A stretch of 64,000 nucleotides of DNA from Devosia sp. FJ2-5-3 (GCF_029201545.1 NZ_CP104007.1:3444501-3508500), one strand, 5' to 3'. Shown: positions 1-11,609, numbered from the stretch's first letter. The notes: generated from the sequence alone by a model not told the origin. Translations and numbers: made by a program.

Positions 1-607
1 CGACCACCGACCACATGACGGGCTTGGAACCACGATAGAGCTGACCGGTCATCGAGACCTTCATCAGCTCGCGGGCGATCTGGGCCTCGGCGTCAAAGCT
101 CATGGTGAGATAGGGATTGTCCCACTCACCCAGAATGCCGAGTCGCTTGAATTCCTCGCGCTGGATATCGACCCACTGCTCGGCAAAGGTGCGGCATTCC
201 TGGCGGAATTCGACCACCGGGACCTCGTTCTTGTCCTGCCCCTTGGCGCGGTACTGCTCTTCGATCTTCCATTCGATGGGCAGGCCGTGACAATCCCAGC
301 CCGGCACATAGGCCGAGTTGTGCCCCAGCATCTGCATGGAGCGCGAAATGATATCTTTCAGCGTCTTGTTGAGCGCGTGACCGATATGGATGTTGCCATT
401 GGCATAGGGAGGGCCGTCATGCAGCGTAAAGAGCGGACGATCCTTGGCCTGCTCGCGCTGGAGGGCGTAAATATCCATGTCTTCCCAACGCTGGAGCCAG
501 ATGGGCTCGCGCTGGGGCAGGCCCGCGCGCATGGGGAATTCGGTTTCCGGCAGGAAAAGCGTGGCCGAGTAATCGGTTTCGGTCGCGCTGGAAGCGGTAT
601 CGGTCAT
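1..607 (-). CDS. ileS: Isoleucyl-tRNA synthetase, N-terminal part (gene runs off the window)
   Basis: Class I aminoacyl-tRNA synthetase that charges tRNA-Ile in the cytoplasm. The open frame runs from an ATG at 607 to the window edge without a stop, giving about 202 residues; the full enzyme is about 950-1000. The class I signature [11 protein letters not shown] lies near residues 70-80 with HIGH at about 74-77, preceded by DGPPYA, and is followed by the typical segment [12 protein letters not shown]. Only the start of the Rossmann catalytic domain is present, so KMSKS and the editing domain are not visible. It follows ribF on the same strand across a 180-bp gap holding a palindromic repeat; ribF-ileS order is common in bacteria. 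Identity is secure. Confidence 0.97.
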   Translation of the reverse strand, partial: MTDTASSATETDYSATLFLPETEFPMRAGLPQREPIWLQRWEDMDIYALQREQAKDRPLFTLHDGPPYANGNIHIGHALNKTLKDIISRSMQMLGHNSAYVPGWDCHGLPIEWKIEEQYRAKGQDKNEVPVVEFRQECRTFAEQWVDIQREEFKRLGILGEWDNPYLTMSFDAEAQIARELMKVSMTGQLYRGSKPVMWSVV

Positions 608-700
608 GGATCGGCGTTTCGTTCGGGAAGATCGGGCTGCCTTTTAGCAAGGCAGGACGCAAGGGGCAAAGGTTGATTTGCCGCGCGTGTCGGCGGAGGG

Positions 701-760
701 CCCTCCCCTCATCCGTCTCGCGCGCTGCGCGAGCCACCTTCTCCCTCGAGGGGAGAAGGG
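701..760. repeat. Two-hairpin intergenic palindrome between ribF and ileS
   Basis: Two adjacent inverted repeats are visible: CTCGCGC/GCGCGAG at 717-723 and 727-733 with a 3-nt loop, and CCTTCTCCC/GGGAGAAGG at 737-745 and 751-759 around a CTCGAG-like centre. Sequences of this type (CCCTCATCC...CCTTCTCCC...GGGAGAAGG) are scattered in intergenic DNA of many Hyphomicrobiales. There is no U-run, so it is not an obvious intrinsic terminator, though it would fold in the transcript between ribF and ileS. Confidence 0.7.
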
Positions 761-787
761 AAGAAAGGAGGATGGACGCGCTGCAGC

Positions 788-1759
788 CTAGGCGAAAAAG
801 CCGAGCTTTTCGTCGACGGGGCCGAGGGGGGCGCATTCGGCGATGAGAGCCCGTGCCTTGCCCGAGTCGCGATCCATGGCGGCGATCAGTTCGTCGAGGC
901 CCTTGAACACTTCCTGGCCGCGGATGTGACCGACAAGGGCAACCTGCAGGGTCTGGCCGTAAATGTCTTCGTCAAAATCGAAGAGGTGAGTCTCAAAGGG
1001 CGGACGGTGATTGTCGAACATGGGCTTGCCATAGGCGGCGACACCATCGAGGAGACGCGTTCCCAGCCGGGCGCGGACGGCATAGACGCCCTGGGCAAGC
1101 TGGAAACCATTGGGGGTCATCGTATTGGCGGTGGGATAGCCGAGATCGCGGCCGCGCTGATCGCCCTTGACCACGCAGCCCTCAAAAAACCAGTGGTAGC
1201 CCAGCAGACGGTTCGCAGCCGTAACCGCGCCTTCCGAGAGGGCAGCGCGAATGCGGGAGGAGGAAATGACCTCGTCGCCTTCATCCATGAGATCGAGGGT
1301 TTCGACGGCAAAGCCAAGCCGCGCGCCTTCGTCGCGCAGAAACGCGGGCGTACCGCGGCGCTGGCGGCCGAAATGGAAATCGGAGCCCACGATGACGCCG
1401 CGCACACCCAGATCGCGCACCAGCATGTCGCCGACAAAATCCTCGGCCTCGATCTGGGAGAAGGGCCTGTCGAAGGGCAGGATGATGATGCCGTCGAGCC
1501 CGAGGGCCTCGGCCAGCCGCGCCTTGGCATCGCCCACGGTCAGACGGAAGAGATGGGGCGCCGGGGCGAAGACGTCGCGCGGATGCGGTTCGAACGTCAG
1601 GAGGATGGCCGGCACGCCCGCCGCCTGAGCGCGCTGGCGCAGGGTCTCGATAACGGTCTGGTGGCCGCGATGCATGCCATCGAAATTGCCGATGGCGACA
1701 TAGGCTCCACGCATGGAGGCAGGCAGATCGGACAGATTGGACAGGCGGATGAAGGTCAA
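788..1759 (-). CDS. ribF: Bifunctional riboflavin kinase / FAD synthetase
   Basis: Converts riboflavin to FMN and FMN to FAD. The protein is 323 residues, normal for RibF. The N-terminal nucleotidyltransferase domain carries GNFDGMHRGHQ, the HIGH-like nucleotide-binding motif; the C-terminal flavokinase domain carries GRDLGYPTANT and the NHRPPFETHLFDFDEDIYG segment. I chose a TTG start at 1759 because it gives MTFIRLSNLSDLPAS, typical of alphaproteobacterial RibF, and has GGAG nine bases upstream. Reading further upstream would overlap the preceding HAD gene out of frame. It lies 29 bp after that gene and before ileS on the same strand, so co-transcription is likely. Confidence 0.93.
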   Translation of the reverse strand: MTFIRLSNLSDLPASMRGAYVAIGNFDGMHRGHQTVIETLRQRAQAAGVPAILLTFEPHPRDVFAPAPHLFRLTVGDAKARLAEALGLDGIIILPFDRPFSQIEAEDFVGDMLVRDLGVRGVIVGSDFHFGRQRRGTPAFLRDEGARLGFAVETLDLMDEGDEVISSSRIRAALSEGAVTAANRLLGYHWFFEGCVVKGDQRGRDLGYPTANTMTPNGFQLAQGVYAVRARLGTRLLDGVAAYGKPMFDNHRPPFETHLFDFDEDIYGQTLQVALVGHIRGQEVFKGLDELIAAMDRDSGKARALIAECAPLGPVDEKLGFFA

Positions 1760-1788
1760 ATCAGCAGGCTCCAGACGCCAGGGCGAGA

Positions 1789-2655
1789 TTACCAGGTGAG
1801 GCGCGGCAGAAATCCGGCGACGCGCGCACGGCTGGGGGAGATGAGATCGGCGATGGCCTGCGGGTCGGGCTTGCCGAAGGCGTCGAGTTCCGCGGCATGG
1901 ATCGAGCCGGTGATGAACAGGATGTCGATGCCGAACTGGGCGGCGCCGGTTGCGTCCGTCCGTACGCTGTCGCCGATGGCGAGCACACGCGATTTGTCGA
2001 GGCTTTGGCCCGCGGCTTCTTCGGCTAGGCGGTAGGCCTCTTCGTAGATTGGCTGATAAGGCTTGCCGGCCATCAGCACCATGCCGCCCATGGCGGCGTA
2101 GAGATCGCCGAGCGCGCCGCCGCAATAGATGATCTTGTCGCCATGTTCGACGACCCGATCAGGATTGGCGCAGATCATCGGGAGTCTTCGCTGCAGCCAG
2201 AGCTTGGCGCGTTCGCGGTACATTTCGGGGGTGTCATCGTCGGTGTCGAGATCGGTGACAACAACGACTTCGGCCTCTTCTGCGCCGGTACGGCGAAGGT
2301 CAAAACCCTCGTAGAGCGCATCGTCCTCGGTCGGCGGGCCGACATGGTGGATGGCCTTGCCGCGATATTTCGAGATCATGGCGCGGGTGGCATCGCCCGA
2401 GGAAACGATGGCGTCATAGGCATCGCGCGGGACGCCGAGACGATCGAGCATGGCGACGATCGGCGGAGAGGGGCGAGGCGCATTGGTGATCAGCACCACC
2501 CTTCCCCCGGCCTTGCGATAGGAGACCAGCGCGTCCACAGCCTCGGGGAATGCAGAGACGCCGTTGTGGATGACCCCCCAGACATCGCTCAGGACTGCGT
2601 CGTAACCGCTGGAGAGTTCGGACAAACCGGAGATGATCGGCAGGGGGGAAGTCAT
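1789..2655 (-). CDS. HAD superfamily class IIA hydrolase (TIGR01459-like)
   Basis: Predicted phosphatase of the haloacid dehalogenase superfamily, subfamily IIA, as found widely in alphaproteobacteria; the substrate is unknown. It is 288 residues from the ATG at 2655. Motif I is SDVWGVIHNG (catalytic Asp near residue 22), motif II is in LITNAPRP, and the C-terminal GDSVRTDATGA holds the Mg-binding Asp. An alternative TTG start at 2721 has a perfect GGAGG seven bases upstream, so a 22-residue longer form is possible; I prefer the ATG because the conserved region begins right after it. It is followed closely by ribF, suggesting one transcript. Confidence 0.88.
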   Translation of the reverse strand: MTSPLPIISGLSELSSGYDAVLSDVWGVIHNGVSAFPEAVDALVSYRKAGGRVVLITNAPRPSPPIVAMLDRLGVPRDAYDAIVSSGDATRAMISKYRGKAIHHVGPPTEDDALYEGFDLRRTGAEEAEVVVVTDLDTDDDTPEMYRERAKLWLQRRLPMICANPDRVVEHGDKIIYCGGALGDLYAAMGGMVLMAGKPYQPIYEEAYRLAEEAAGQSLDKSRVLAIGDSVRTDATGAAQFGIDILFITGSIHAAELDAFGKPDPQAIADLISPSRARVAGFLPRLTW

Positions 2656-2754
2656 GACGACACCAAGGCTGGGAAGGAAGGGGCGCGGCGAGCTATGGGC
2701 CAGTTTGCCCATGGCGATCAAGCAAAAACCTCCTCGCCCCTCCTGCCCAGGCTC

Positions 2755-4017
2755 CTAGACTTCGGCGTGGCGCCGGATGGGATGGGCCGTCACGGTGCGA
2801 ATTGGCTCGAGCAAAAGATCGGGGCGCACGGCGGTGGGCGGGGCGATGTGATTGCCCTGAACGAGGAGGATGTCGTTGTCCAGCAATTCGACGATCTGGC
2901 GCTCGCCCTCGACATTGGTAGCCAATAGCGACAGGTCGTAGCGGCCCACATAGGCAGCGATGTCCGAAAGATGGAAATCGGTGTAGCTCTCGGTCATATC
3001 GACGAGACGGGTGGCATCGACGCGGAGCGAGCGGACACCGAGATTGGAGAGATCGGCAAAATCGAGCCGCAGCGAGCGGACCGCGGAGAGCGAAAATCCC
3101 GCCCCCTTGCGCAGGATTGCTTCGATGAGGGGACGCGTCGTCTGGGCCAGGGTCTGGAACTCGGCCTCGGTCATCACGAAAACAAGGCCCGTAGCGATGG
3201 CCTTGTTGGCGTCCAGCGTGGCCATCAATTGCTCGACGGCGCTTGCGTCGGACAGAGTGGCGCGGCTGAGCGGCACATAAAGGCTGACCGACTGTCCGCC
3301 GGACCGCGCGCGACGGGCAATGGCAACGGCCTCGTTGAGCGCGAGGCCTTCGATACGTTCGCTGATATCGTCGCTGCCGCGCCGTGGCATGAAGTCGGAC
3401 ATATCGGCGAAATCATCGTCTTCCATGACGAGGCGCGGAAGCAGGTCGTAACCTGCCGGGCGGCGCTGCGGTAGGCGCGCAATGGGCTGGATGTGAAAAA
3501 CCAGGCGATCCTCGGACAGGGCCTCGCGGACCATTTCGGGCGGAATAACCGGCTCGCTGTCATCATCGGGAATGAACGGGGTCACCGCGCGGGCCGCCTC
3601 GAAAGCCTGGCCGGTGCGCGGCAAGGTCGCGGGGGCACTGCCCAGCTTGTCCTCGATGTCGGCGACGGCCTCGGCCACCTGGCGAATGACGGTCCCCAGA
3701 ACGGAGATGTCGGCTTCGACGGTTTCGAGCCGCTGGCCCGGGTTCATCTCCGAAAGGGCATTGATGCGGCGGCCCAGAACGGCACCGGCCTGGGCATCGG
3801 TCGCCAGCAGACGTGAGAGATCCTCAATGCCGCGCTCGAGCCGACGTTCGGCGCGCAGACGCAGTTGCCGCTCGACGATCATGACGCAGACGCAGGCGAC
3901 GACCAGGGAGACCAGGATGGCATTGGCCGGGGTAAAGCTCAGGCCAAAATATGCAGCGGCCCCGAGGGCGGCAGCGGCCAGAGCGATAAAAACGTAGACC
4001 AGAGCCTGCATGGGCAT
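2755..4017 (-). CDS. Membrane-anchored protein with degenerate EAL domain
   Basis: A 420-residue protein with two hydrophobic segments near residues 5-27 and 33-48, an Arg-rich turn and predicted coiled coil (about 50-125), a linker, and a C-terminal EAL-type fold (about 170-410). The catalytic EAL triplet is replaced: the segment reads GYDLLPRL where active enzymes have YEALLR. The usual DDFGTGYSS metal-binding motif is also absent; the matching region reads LDFADLSNLGVRSLRVDA. It therefore probably does not hydrolyse c-di-GMP and may bind it or act as a scaffold; that is inference. It shares a 190-bp divergent intergenic region with the sigma54-type regulator at 4207. Confidence 0.85.
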   Translation of the reverse strand: MPMQALVYVFIALAAAALGAAAYFGLSFTPANAILVSLVVACVCVMIVERQLRLRAERRLERGIEDLSRLLATDAQAGAVLGRRINALSEMNPGQRLETVEADISVLGTVIRQVAEAVADIEDKLGSAPATLPRTGQAFEAARAVTPFIPDDDSEPVIPPEMVREALSEDRLVFHIQPIARLPQRRPAGYDLLPRLVMEDDDFADMSDFMPRRGSDDISERIEGLALNEAVAIARRARSGGQSVSLYVPLSRATLSDASAVEQLMATLDANKAIATGLVFVMTEAEFQTLAQTTRPLIEAILRKGAGFSLSAVRSLRLDFADLSNLGVRSLRVDATRLVDMTESYTDFHLSDIAAYVGRYDLSLLATNVEGERQIVELLDNDILLVQGNHIAPPTAVRPDLLLEPIRTVTAHPIRRHAEV

Positions 4018-4206
4018 CCCGAAAGAAATACAAAAGCGTCAAGATTCGGCCTTGTTCTCTTAGCATCGCCCCCCCGCAGGCAAAAGCGCGGACTCGCAAT
4101 CTGACGCCATAAGAACGGATTATTTACCCTGTTCACGAACAATCGCGCCAAGACAGGACCAGGCGCGCACCCGCCGCCTGGGGCGATAGACCGGGAATCC
4201 TTGATA

Positions 4207-5637
<1,431 letters not shown>

Positions 5638-5710
5638 GAGGCCGCGCGCGCTTTGCACAGCGCCCCTCTTCTCCTATAAGCGCCTCCCCGAAACGAGAGG
5701 AGGACGAGAG

Positions 5711-6526
5711 ATGGACGCCAAAACGGTCGCCGCCCACTGGGAGGGGAATGCGGACGCGTGGACGAAATACTCCCGCGCCGGTTATGACCGCTATCGCGAT
5801 GCGCTGAATACACCCGCTTTTCTCGCCATGCTGCCGCCCGTGGCGGGGCTCAACGGGCTCGACCTGGGATGTGGCGAAGGAACCAATACGCGGGCGGTCG
5901 CCGAATTGGGCGCTAAAATGACAGGCCTCGACATCGCGCCAACCTTTCTCAGGCACGCCCGGGAAACCGAAGCCGAGGACCCGCGCGGTATTGATTATGT
6001 GCTCGGCGATGGCCTTGGTCTCGGCTTTGAAGATGGTCGGTTCCACTTTGTGACCGCCTTCATGTCGATGATGGATATGAGCGACCAGGCGGCGGTGCTG
6101 GCTGAAGTACGGCGCGTGCTCAAGCCGGGTGGCTTTCTGCAGTTCTCCATTCTCCACCCATGCTTCGTGCCGCCAAAGCGTCGCAATATACGGGACGCCC
6201 AAGGCGAACCCGTAGCCGTGGAAATCGCCGACTATTTTCGCGAGACCGATGGCGAAGTGGAAAGCTGGCTGTTTTCTTCCATCCCCGAAGCGGAACGGCA
6301 GGGCCAAAAACCCTTTACCGTACCGCGCTTTCACCGCACCTTGTCGAGCTGGGTGAGCATGATCGTGGGCGCCGGGCTAACCATCGAGGCGTTCGGCGAA
6401 CCCATGGCAAGCCCCGAACAGGCGGCGGCAGAGCCCGTGGTTGCCGACACGCGGGTGGCCCCGATTTTCCTGCATATCCGGGCGCGCAAACCGGTGGATG
6501 AACGGTCCACCAGCGGCCCGGCCTGA
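5711..6526 (+). CDS. Class I SAM-dependent methyltransferase
   Basis: A 271-residue methyltransferase of the Methyltransf_11/25 type. The SAM-binding motif I is GLDLGCGEGTNTRAV near residues 49-63, followed by the acidic TGLDIAP strand and a post-I GDGLGLGFEDGRF segment; VLKPGGFLQFSILHP matches motif III. The ATG at 5711 has GGAGG eight bases upstream. The substrate is unknown. It lies 73 bp after the response regulator on the same strand and converges with the EamA exporter, with 3 bp between stop codons. The C-terminal ~90 residues resemble UbiE/BioC-like small-molecule methyltransferases, but I cannot assign a pathway. Confidence 0.9.
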   Translation: MDAKTVAAHWEGNADAWTKYSRAGYDRYRDALNTPAFLAMLPPVAGLNGLDLGCGEGTNTRAVAELGAKMTGLDIAPTFLRHARETEAEDPRGIDYVLGDGLGLGFEDGRFHFVTAFMSMMDMSDQAAVLAEVRRVLKPGGFLQFSILHPCFVPPKRRNIRDAQGEPVAVEIADYFRETDGEVESWLFSSIPEAERQGQKPFTVPRFHRTLSSWVSMIVGAGLTIEAFGEPMASPEQAAAEPVVADTRVAPIFLHIRARKPVDERSTSGPA

Positions 6527-6529
6527 TCG

Positions 6530-7492
6530 TCAGGGCGTATTGGCCTCGCGGGCGCGGGTGCGGTCGAGGCCCAGCCGGCGCTCGCGCAGGATGACGGCAA
6601 TGCCGGAGCCGACGATGATCAGCGAGCCGACCAGCATGGTGACCGTGGGAATGTCAGAGAAGATCAGGAAGCCGATGATGATGGTCAGGATCAGCGAGAC
6701 ATATTCGAAGGGCGCGATGACCGACATGTCGGCATAGCGATAGCACGAGGTCATGAGGAGCTGGCCGACGCCGCCGATAAAGCCTGCGCCGATGAGCAGC
6801 GCTGCCTGCTCGGGCGTCGGCATGACCCAGCCGAACGGCAGGGTCAACAGGGCGAGGAAGCTGGCGCTGAGAAAGAAATAGGTGACGATTGTTTCGGTGC
6901 GCTCGGTCTGGACGAGATTTCGCACCTGCAGGACTGCGAAGGCCGAGAGAATGGCCGCCATCAGCGCGCCGATGGCGCCCACGGCCTCGGCATCACCAAG
7001 AACCTCGCCGCCGCTGAAGACGGTCAGGCGGGGCCAGAGGATAATGACAACGCCCACAAGACCGAAGATGACGGCGGTCCAGCGGAAAATATGGACCCGC
7101 TCATTGAGCAGGACAGCGGAGAAGATGACGATGAGAAGTGGCGTGGCATAGGTGATCGCCGTCGCTTCAGGCAGGGGCAAGCGTGTGAGGGCGAAAAAGC
7201 CCAGCCCCATGGAAGCTACGCCGACAAGTCCGCGCACGATGTGGCCCAGGGGACGCCGGGTGGCGAAGGCATGGGACAGTCGACGCTTCCAGGCGAGATA
7301 GGCAAGGACCGGCACCATGGCGAAGAAGGCGCGAAAAAAGACCATTTCGCCGGGCGGAATGGTCTGGGTGGCCTTGAGCATGGTCGCCATGACGACAAAG
7401 CAGCACACCGACGTGATCTTTAGAACAATCCCCCGCACCGGATCTGAAGCCGCTGCAGGGCGAGTGTCGACGTGTATGGAGGGGGCCGCCAA
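6530..7492 (-). CDS. EamA/DMT family exporter
   Basis: A 320-residue inner-membrane transporter of the drug/metabolite superfamily. About ten hydrophobic helices are visible in two EamA repeats; signatures include FFRAFFAMVPV in the first repeat, ATAITYATPLLIVIFSAVLLNE at its end, and APFEYVSLILTIIIGFLIF in the second. The substrate is unknown. The start is TTG at 7492 with AGGA six bases upstream; an in-frame GTG lies about 18 codons further in. It is preceded on the same strand by the 64-residue gene at 7512-7706, 19 bp away, so the two may be co-transcribed. Confidence 0.9.
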   Translation of the reverse strand: MAAPSIHVDTRPAAASDPVRGIVLKITSVCCFVVMATMLKATQTIPPGEMVFFRAFFAMVPVLAYLAWKRRLSHAFATRRPLGHIVRGLVGVASMGLGFFALTRLPLPEATAITYATPLLIVIFSAVLLNERVHIFRWTAVIFGLVGVVIILWPRLTVFSGGEVLGDAEAVGAIGALMAAILSAFAVLQVRNLVQTERTETIVTYFFLSASFLALLTLPFGWVMPTPEQAALLIGAGFIGGVGQLLMTSCYRYADMSVIAPFEYVSLILTIIIGFLIFSDIPTVTMLVGSLIIVGSGIAVILRERRLGLDRTRAREANTP

Positions 7493-7511
7493 TTGTAGTC
7501 CTTCTCAGGGC

Positions 7512-7706
7512 TTACTTGCCCTGGGCCTGCTCCAGCTTTTCCTTGGCAATGCGAGCCGTGGCAAAAGCCTTGTGCTCGGGACCGACGGCACTGCCCGTCT
7601 TGAGGGTCTTGCCGTCTGCATCAAGCACTTCCCAATGCCAGTTGGCGTTGGACCCCATGCCGCCAGTGCGGCGCAATTTGATCTGAAGATTGGATTGTTC
7701 GCTCAT
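7512..7706 (-). CDS. Small conserved-looking hypothetical protein
   Basis: A 64-residue soluble basic protein starting at ATG 7706 with AAGG seven bases upstream. It has no signal peptide or membrane segment. The sequence (NANWHWEVLDADGKTLKTG, then a Lys/Ala-rich helix) reads as a short beta hairpin followed by a helix. Such small proteins, typically of unknown function, occur in related alphaproteobacteria. It sits between the EamA exporter and a DUF427 protein on the same strand. I cannot name a function. Confidence 0.65.
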   Translation of the reverse strand: MSEQSNLQIKLRRTGGMGSNANWHWEVLDADGKTLKTGSAVGPEHKAFATARIAKEKLEQAQGK

Positions 7707-7801
7707 GAGCAGCCTTATGCAGCACTCGCCGTGCGGAAGGAAGGGGGTATTTGGCGTTTACCAGGGCGCGCACGCGCACCACTTGAGAGCGCCAAAGGGG
7801 G

Positions 7802-8197
7802 CTAAACGTCGGAAACGCGGATCTCGATACGCTCGCCACCAAAGGTGAGAAGGTCGCGAATATCGCTATAAGCACCATCGGCGTAGGGATAGTACCAAAC
7901 CCTGTCCGGACCATCGGCGGTGAGGAGCTTGATGGTGTAATAATGGGCCTCGCCCTTGCCAGGGGCCTGGCTCTTCGTGTCCGAGGCTTCCAGAATACCG
8001 GGATGCACGGCATCGAGCGGGATGTAGATCTGTGGCGCAAGACCAGGCTCTTCGAGGCGCATTGCCTTGAGTGTGCTGGCAATCTCGGCGTCGTCGAAGT
8101 AGACATGCACGCGGCCGGATATTGGCGAGATAACTGGGTTGGGCGTGGCATCTGCGGACAAGGGCGCCTCCTGTTGCTGGGTTGGGTCCATAGCCAT
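7802..8197 (-). CDS. DUF427-like protein
   Basis: A 131-residue soluble protein. The segment from about residue 25 resembles DUF427 (Pfam NTP_transf_9): GRVHVYFDDAEIAST, then QIYIPLDAV, SDTKSQAPGKGEAHYY, and VWYYPYADGAYSDIRDLLTF, matching that family's order of Tyr-Pro-Asp, Lys-Gly-x-Ala-x-Tyr-Tyr and Trp-Tyr-Tyr-Pro. Biochemical role unknown. I use the ATG at 8197; a longer frame to 8278 would run into the CIRCE operator and is unlikely, and an ATG at 8191 is possible. It is divergent from groESL, so its 5' region lies close to the heat-shock promoter. Confidence 0.75.
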   Translation of the reverse strand: MAMDPTQQQEAPLSADATPNPVISPISGRVHVYFDDAEIASTLKAMRLEEPGLAPQIYIPLDAVHPGILEASDTKSQAPGKGEAHYYTIKLLTADGPDRVWYYPYADGAYSDIRDLLTFGGERIEIRVSDV

Positions 8198-8230
8198 TAA
8201 CGCACGAGAAAAATCTCCGTTCACTGAGCC

Positions 8231-8260
8231 TTGACTCTCTGACCGCGCGCTCCCTATATC
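8231..8260 (+). promoter_or_regulatory. Candidate groESL promoter
   Basis: TTGACT at 8231-8236 and TATATC at 8255-8260 are separated by 18 bp and lie directly before the CIRCE operator, the usual position of a housekeeping sigma promoter for groESL. The upstream CTTG and the CCTATAT sequence also partly resemble alphaproteobacterial heat-shock sigma sites, but the spacing is loose, so I do not claim RpoH control. Confidence 0.6.
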
Positions 8261-8271
8261 CCTGTAGCTTG

Positions 8272-8298
8272 TTAGCACTCCTTCAGTGCGAGTGCTAA
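8272..8298 (+). promoter_or_regulatory. CIRCE operator (HrcA binding site)
   Basis: TTAGCACTC at 8272-8280, nine bases, then GAGTGCTAA at 8290-8298: an exact match to the CIRCE inverted repeat, bound by the repressor HrcA. It lies 46 bp before the groES ATG and in the 5' leader of the transcript, so groESL is expected to be derepressed on heat shock. Confidence 0.97.
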
Positions 8299-8343
8299 CA
8301 GGCCCGAAATTGCTTCAGAAATGATGCCAAGAGGAACAAAATC

Positions 8344-8634
8344 ATGGGCTTCCGTCCCCTGCACGACCGCGTGGTCGTCCGTCGCGTTGACAGTGAAGAA
8401 AAGACCAAAGGCGGGATCATCATTCCCGACACCGCCAAGGAAAAGCCCTCCGAGGGCATTATCGTTTCGGTTGGCCCCGGCGCCCGTGACGAGAACGGCA
8501 AGATCAATGCCCTCGACGTGAAGGCCGGCGATCGCGTGCTCTTCGGCAAGTGGAGCGGCACCGAGGTCAAGCTGAACGGCGAAGACCTGATCATCATGAA
8601 GGAAAGCGACATCATGGGCGTGATCGAGGCTTAA
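8344..8634 (+). CDS. groES: Co-chaperonin GroES
   Basis: The 96-residue lid of the GroEL chaperonin. Hallmarks are [12 protein letters not shown] at the N-terminus, the mobile loop [18 protein letters not shown], and [14 protein letters not shown]. Length is standard. AGAGGA lies about nine bases before the ATG. It is the first gene of the CIRCE-controlled groES-groEL operon, 56 bp before groEL. Confidence 0.99.
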   Translation: MGFRPLHDRVVVRRVDSEEKTKGGIIIPDTAKEKPSEGIIVSVGPGARDENGKINALDVKAGDRVLFGKWSGTEVKLNGEDLIIMKESDIMGVIEA

Positions 8635-8690
8635 TTGCCTCTCCGCCGCTGACGTCCCTCCCACCAACCCGAATTCTCAAGGAGCCATAA

Positions 8691-10331
<1,641 letters not shown>

Positions 10332-10519
10332 TTCGCGAAAGCGAATTAGATCCTCCCCTCGCTCACGGGCCGCATCGCAATTGGCCCGACGCGCGAAACC
10401 GCGCTGGACCGATTGCTGGCCCCGCGCGGGCGCGACAGACGACTGCCGGGCTGCCTTGCAGCCTGAAAGAACTAAAATGACTTCGCGGTTTGTTTCTTCC
10501 CAGTCACGAACCTCGTTGG

Positions 10520-10551
10520 AAAAGCCCCGGTGGAAACACCGGGGCTTTTTT
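10520..10551 (+). terminator. Rho-independent terminator of groESL
   Basis: AAAAGCCCCGGTG at 10520-10532 pairs with CACCGGGGCTTTT at 10537-10549 around a GAAA tetraloop, and the descending arm runs into six T residues. A 13-bp stem with a U-run is a strong intrinsic terminator. The 190 bp between the groEL stop and this hairpin hold no convincing gene. Confidence 0.93.
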
Positions 10552-10600
10552 CATCCACATTCCGGCGTTAAGCTGGCGACACACAAAACATGAGTGACCG

Positions 10601-10843
10601 ATGCGAACGCCACGACGCGGCAGTGCCTACGAACAAGCCGAGGCCGCCTTCAAAAGCGCCACGACCCGGCCCACCGCAGCCGAACCGGCAAAGCTGGCGG
10701 CTACAGCAAAGCCCGAAGGCAAGGAACTGGTATCGCTGCGGCTCGACCGCGCGGTTCTCGAGCACTTTCAGGACGATGGCGCTGGCTGGCAGGAGCGGAT
10801 CAACGCCGCGCTGCGCGTCGCGGCCGGGCTCGACAAGGAATAG
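10601..10843 (+). CDS. BrnA-like antitoxin, without adjacent BrnT
   Basis: An 80-residue protein. The C-terminal half matches the BrnA antitoxin family: VSLRLDRAVLEHF followed by GWQERINAALR, the conserved RHH-type DNA-binding segment; the N-terminal half is a charged Ala-rich region. BrnA normally binds the RNase toxin BrnT and represses brnTA. No BrnT-like ORF is present on either side: upstream is the groESL terminator, downstream on the other strand is a TauE permease. It may be a solitary antitoxin-type regulator. The ATG at 10601 opens a frame with no overlap problem. Confidence 0.75.
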   Translation: MRTPRRGSAYEQAEAAFKSATTRPTAAEPAKLAATAKPEGKELVSLRLDRAVLEHFQDDGAGWQERINAALRVAAGLDKE

Positions 10844-10859
10844 TTTCGGCGCTGGTCCG

Positions 10860-11609
10860 TCAGGGCCAGAGCAGAAGTTTTACCGCCATGGCGATAGACA
10901 CGACCACGATAAGCGGGCGGATGACCTTCGCCCCGTAGCGTATGCCCGTGCGCGCGCCGATATAGCCACCGGCGATCTGGCCAATTGCCATGACCAGGGC
11001 GACCGGCCAGACGACGTGCCCCATGGGAATGAAAACCACCAGCGCCGCCGAATTGGACATGAGATTGAGCGCCTTGGTGTTGCCAGTGGCCCGGGTCAGC
11101 CCCAAACCGAACAGCAGCACGAACCCGATCGAAAAGAAGCTCCCCGTACCCGGGCCAAAGATACCGTCGTAAAAGCCGATGACGAAGGCCATGAGGGGTA
11201 CGAATTTGTCAAAGGGGAGCCGCGCGGCGCGATCGGCGTCGGAGATCTTGGGAGCAAACAGAAAATAGAGCGCGATGGCGATGAGGGCGATCGGCACGGC
11301 GAGATTAAGGAGAGAGGTGTCCACCCGCGACACGATCAGCGCGCCGATGGCGCTGCCGGCAAAAGCCAGCAGCAGGCCCGGAAGCAAGGTTTTCAGCTCG
11401 ACATAGCCCCGGCGCCAATAGGTGGTTACAGCCATGGCGGTGCCGATGACCGACTGCATCTTGTTGGTGGCCAACGCCGCAACAGGGGGCAGACCAACGG
11501 AGAGCAGAGCCGGAACCGAGAGCATCCCGCCCCCGCCCGCCACAGCGTCCACAAAACCAGCGAGAAACCCGACGCCAGCCAGCGCCAGAAGAATAAGGGG
11601 ATCGAGCAT
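10860..11609 (-). CDS. TauE/SafE family permease
   Basis: A 249-residue membrane protein with about eight hydrophobic segments. The N-terminal GFLAGFVDAVAGGGGMLSVPALL and the second-half FYDGIFGPGTGSFFSIGFV are the two internal repeats of the TauE/SafE (DUF81) family, whose members export sulfite, sulfonates or organic anions. I start at the ATG 11609 (MLDPLILLA); the longer frame would add a hydrophilic tail without support. It lies 91 bp after hisG on the same strand; a GC-rich imperfect hairpin in that gap could end the his transcript. No sulfur genes are nearby, so the substrate stays open. Confidence 0.9.
   Translation of the reverse strand: MLDPLILLALAGVGFLAGFVDAVAGGGGMLSVPALLSVGLPPVAALATNKMQSVIGTAMAVTTYWRRGYVELKTLLPGLLLAFAGSAIGALIVSRVDTSLLNLAVPIALIAIALYFLFAPKISDADRAARLPFDKFVPLMAFVIGFYDGIFGPGTGSFFSIGFVLLFGLGLTRATGNTKALNLMSNSAALVVFIPMGHVVWPVALVMAIGQIAGGYIGARTGIRYGAKVIRPLIVVVSIAMAVKLLLWP

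Noticed and set aside
1760..2125. Upstream extension of ribF into the HAD hydrolase gene
   Set aside because: The extra residues are Arg-rich out-of-frame translation of the HAD gene; a TTG with GGAG at 1759 gives the proper RibF N-terminus.
10381..10593. A 70-codon open frame after groEL
   Set aside because: It runs through the groESL terminator hairpin, has no ribosome binding site and no recognisable sequence.
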